From positions 1 through 7,240 of the forward strand of contig CAZOWM010000075.1 in NCBI GenBank assembly GCA_964583615.1: 7,240 bases of DNA, in the 5' to 3' direction. Source of the DNA: CAZOWM01 sp964583615 (GTDB lineage Bacteria; Spirochaetota; B62-G9; DRHN01). The notes under the pieces are model-generated. The model searched no databases, was not told where the DNA came from, and saw only the letters and a program-made list of their open reading frames with translations. The position numbers and the translations under genes were made by a program. Shown here in pieces: positions 5,937-7,240 of the stretch; within the stretch, counting starts at the first letter, position 1, and every line of letters starts with the position of its first letter.

Positions 5937-6995
5937 TCAGCAGCGTGAAGATTCAAACTTGCAGTCAATGATCGCCTCTGTGTGCGCTATGAGCTCATCA
6001 ACGAGCTTGCCCTCGGGCAGTGTTTTAAAGGGCTTGCCATTCTTGAACAGGATCCCGGTCTTGTTTTTCTTTCCAGCAATGCCGATGTCAGCATTGCGTG
6101 CTTCACCGGGGCCGTTGACATTGCACCCCATCACCGCAACAGCGATGCCTCCTATATCCTCAAGCTGTTTCCCTTGCCGGTTGTACCGCTCCTCGAGGGC
6201 TTTCAGTTTTCTGTCAATCGCCACCGTCATCTTCAAAAGATCCATCCTGCAACGACCGCAGGTCGGACAGGAGATAATGGTGTATCCCCTGGGAAAAAGC
6301 TTGCAGGAACCAAGTACCTTCTTTGCAAGCGTAATCGCATCTCCCACCTCTTTTTCACTGTCGCTTTCCCCTGAAGATGGCTGCAAGAGGAGCGCTTCCC
6401 CGATGCCTTCGTAAAACAGGCTTCCAAGAATGAGGGAGTTTCGGAGCAGGTTCTTTTCCCGGCCTCTGCTCTGCTTTTGGGAAATGAGGTGGTGTGTGCC
6501 GAAGCGCTCTTTCATCATCTTTGAGGCATTGAAAAGAATTACAGGATCAGGGTGAGAGATATGGACGAAAAGATTTTGTATACCCGCTCTTTTCAGCTTC
6601 TCGTACCGTAGGGCAACCTCGTTTAAGAGAGAAAAAAACGTTTCGAAAGACCTTCCACCCACTCCTCTCATGCAGAGGTACACGCTGCTCCCCTGCTCGA
6701 TAAGCTCATCTCTGTGACGCAAGAGCTTTTCTACACAGAAAGGCTGTACCGCAATACCCGATACTCCCATCCGGAGCACATCATCGATAAGGGAGGAATC
6801 GTCGATTACAGCAACAACGCCGAGAGGGAGAGTATGTGAAATCTCCTCTATACGAGTGATGTCTTCTTGATTCTGTACGTCGAGCCACATACGGGATACG
6901 CCCAGTTCTGCAGCAGCCTGGAGGGCTTCTATACAGGAGTGGTTCTCAATCGCTTTACAGGGTATAGATAAATATAAGGGGATACTTCTTTTCAC
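5937..6995 (-). CDS. IspG-family protein with degenerate TIM barrel and complete [4Fe-4S] domain (A*-B-like)
   Basis: This 352-residue protein has the overall length and layout of two-domain IspG. The C-terminal domain is canonical: SCPTCGRC (242-249) supplies C243 and C246, MGCNVNGPGE (289-298) supplies C291 and the Glu that acts as fourth cluster ligand in IspG (E298), and NADIGIAG (301-308) follows. The N-terminal barrel is still alignable (GIGEALLL at 197-204 matches GIGDT) but its substrate motifs are gone: VADIHF has become VAVIDDS (61-67), RINPGN has become AVQPFC (82-87), IGVNSGSLE has become LCMRGVGGRSFE (107-118), and LHIGITE has become HHLISQKQ (168-175). It therefore probably cannot work alone but can supply the redox domain to the barrel protein at 283-1101. 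The start is GTG at 6995 with AAGAG 8 nt upstream; an in-frame TAA five codons before it (7008-7010) excludes a longer start. The stop is TGA at 5937-5939. Confidence 0.92.
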   Translation of the reverse strand: MKRSIPLYLSIPCKAIENHSCIEALQAAAELGVSRMWLDVQNQEDITRIEEISHTLPLGVVAVIDDSSLIDDVLRMGVSGIAVQPFCVEKLLRHRDELIEQGSSVYLCMRGVGGRSFETFFSLLNEVALRYEKLKRAGIQNLFVHISHPDPVILFNASKMMKERFGTHHLISQKQSRGREKNLLRNSLILGSLFYEGIGEALLLQPSSGESDSEKEVGDAITLAKKVLGSCKLFPRGYTIISCPTCGRCRMDLLKMTVAIDRKLKALEERYNRQGKQLEDIGGIAVAVMGCNVNGPGEARNADIGIAGKKNKTGILFKNGKPFKTLPEGKLVDELIAHTEAIIDCKFESSRC

Positions 6996-7029
6996 GAAAT
7001 ATACTCTTTATACTTATTAAGTCATTGAT

Positions 7030-7059
7030 ATTATATAGTAATATAGCGCACAATGAAAA
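7030..7059 (-). promoter_or_regulatory. Candidate promoter of the minus-strand IspG-family gene
   Basis: Read on the minus strand, TTTTCA (7059-7054; 4 of 6 matches to TTGACA) is followed after 18 nt by a perfect TATAAT (7035-7030). Transcription would start near 7023, giving a short leader of about 28 nt before the GTG at 6995. The surrounding 6996-7080 is strongly AT-rich, typical of a promoter. The gene therefore seems to be transcribed separately from the plus-strand unit. Confidence 0.55.
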
Positions 7060-7240
7060 TAATTTAAAGAGATTAATAGAGAAATAACGATGTTTCCCCC
7101 GATTACGAAACAGACGGAAACAATTTTTTAGAATGATCGTGTTCCTGTTTGACGGTGTTTCTCTCGGCGGCCTAATAATCTTTTCAATTTGCTTTTGCAT
7201 CTGCGCGCGTGTAATATAAATGCATGACGAAAACACTCAC

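Noticed and set aside
5919..5938. GATTTT and AAAATC inverted repeat between the convergent gene ends, a possible bidirectional terminator
   Set aside because: The stem is AT-rich, only 6 bp long and lacks a proper T-run on either strand.
5959..6414. Long plus-strand frames opposite the iron-sulfur domain of the minus-strand gene
   Set aside because: These are Ser/Pro-rich antisense translations; the minus strand carries the conserved CPTC and NGPGE motifs.
7133..7219. 28-codon plus-strand frame encoding a hydrophobic, Cys-rich peptide
   Set aside because: No ribosome binding site precedes the ATG and no recognisable family or context supports it.
6955..7236. 93-codon minus-strand frame overlapping the start of the IspG-family gene
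   Set aside because: It covers the AT-rich promoter region, has basic low-complexity composition and overlaps a well-supported gene start.

Overview
The window holds six apparently intact genes. Five lie in a row on the plus strand (283-5912), probably one transcription unit. The sixth (5937-6995) lies on the minus strand and converges on the fifth with a 24-nt gap. I see no tRNA, rRNA, CRISPR array, insertion sequence or phage gene. Shine-Dalgarno sites, sigma70-like promoters, a Sec signal peptide and an FbpABC-type importer indicate a bacterium. The base composition looks moderate. Taxonomy cannot be read securely; an anaerobe of a spirochaete- or Desulfobacterota-like lineage is only a guess.

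Layout: 1-282 is a leader region with a candidate promoter. 283-1101 encodes only the TIM-barrel half of IspG/GcpE (the MEP-pathway enzyme HMBPP synthase). 1119-1910 encodes a metal-dependent TIM-barrel sugar-phosphate isomerase/epimerase-like protein. 1951-2964, 3106-4776 and 4854-5912 encode a binding protein, a fused 12-TM permease and an ATPase of the FbpABC/AfuABC class, with a strong intercistronic terminator after the binding protein. 5937-6995 (minus) encodes a second IspG-family protein with a degenerate barrel but a complete [4Fe-4S] domain. 6996-7240 is an AT-rich promoter region.

The main discovery is that the two IspG-family proteins look complementary. The first has the substrate-binding barrel motifs but no iron-sulfur domain. 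The second has the iron-sulfur domain but a barrel whose substrate motifs are lost. In ordinary two-domain IspG the active site forms between the barrel of one subunit and the [4Fe-4S] domain of the other. In the three-domain IspG of plants, apicomplexans and some bacteria, a degenerate barrel (A*) sits between the catalytic barrel (A) and the iron-sulfur domain (B). This locus resembles that A-A*-B design cut into two polypeptides, A and A*-B, encoded on opposite strands around an importer.

How the parts cooperate is inference. The binding protein lacks the adjacent Tyr-Tyr pair used for ferric iron by FbpA, so an organic, perhaps phosphorylated, substrate is plausible, and the isomerase could act on it. 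The split IspG may supply the cell's normal HMBPP synthase, or may carry out a related reductive ring-opening step on another substrate. Whether a full-length ispG exists elsewhere in the genome would decide between these.
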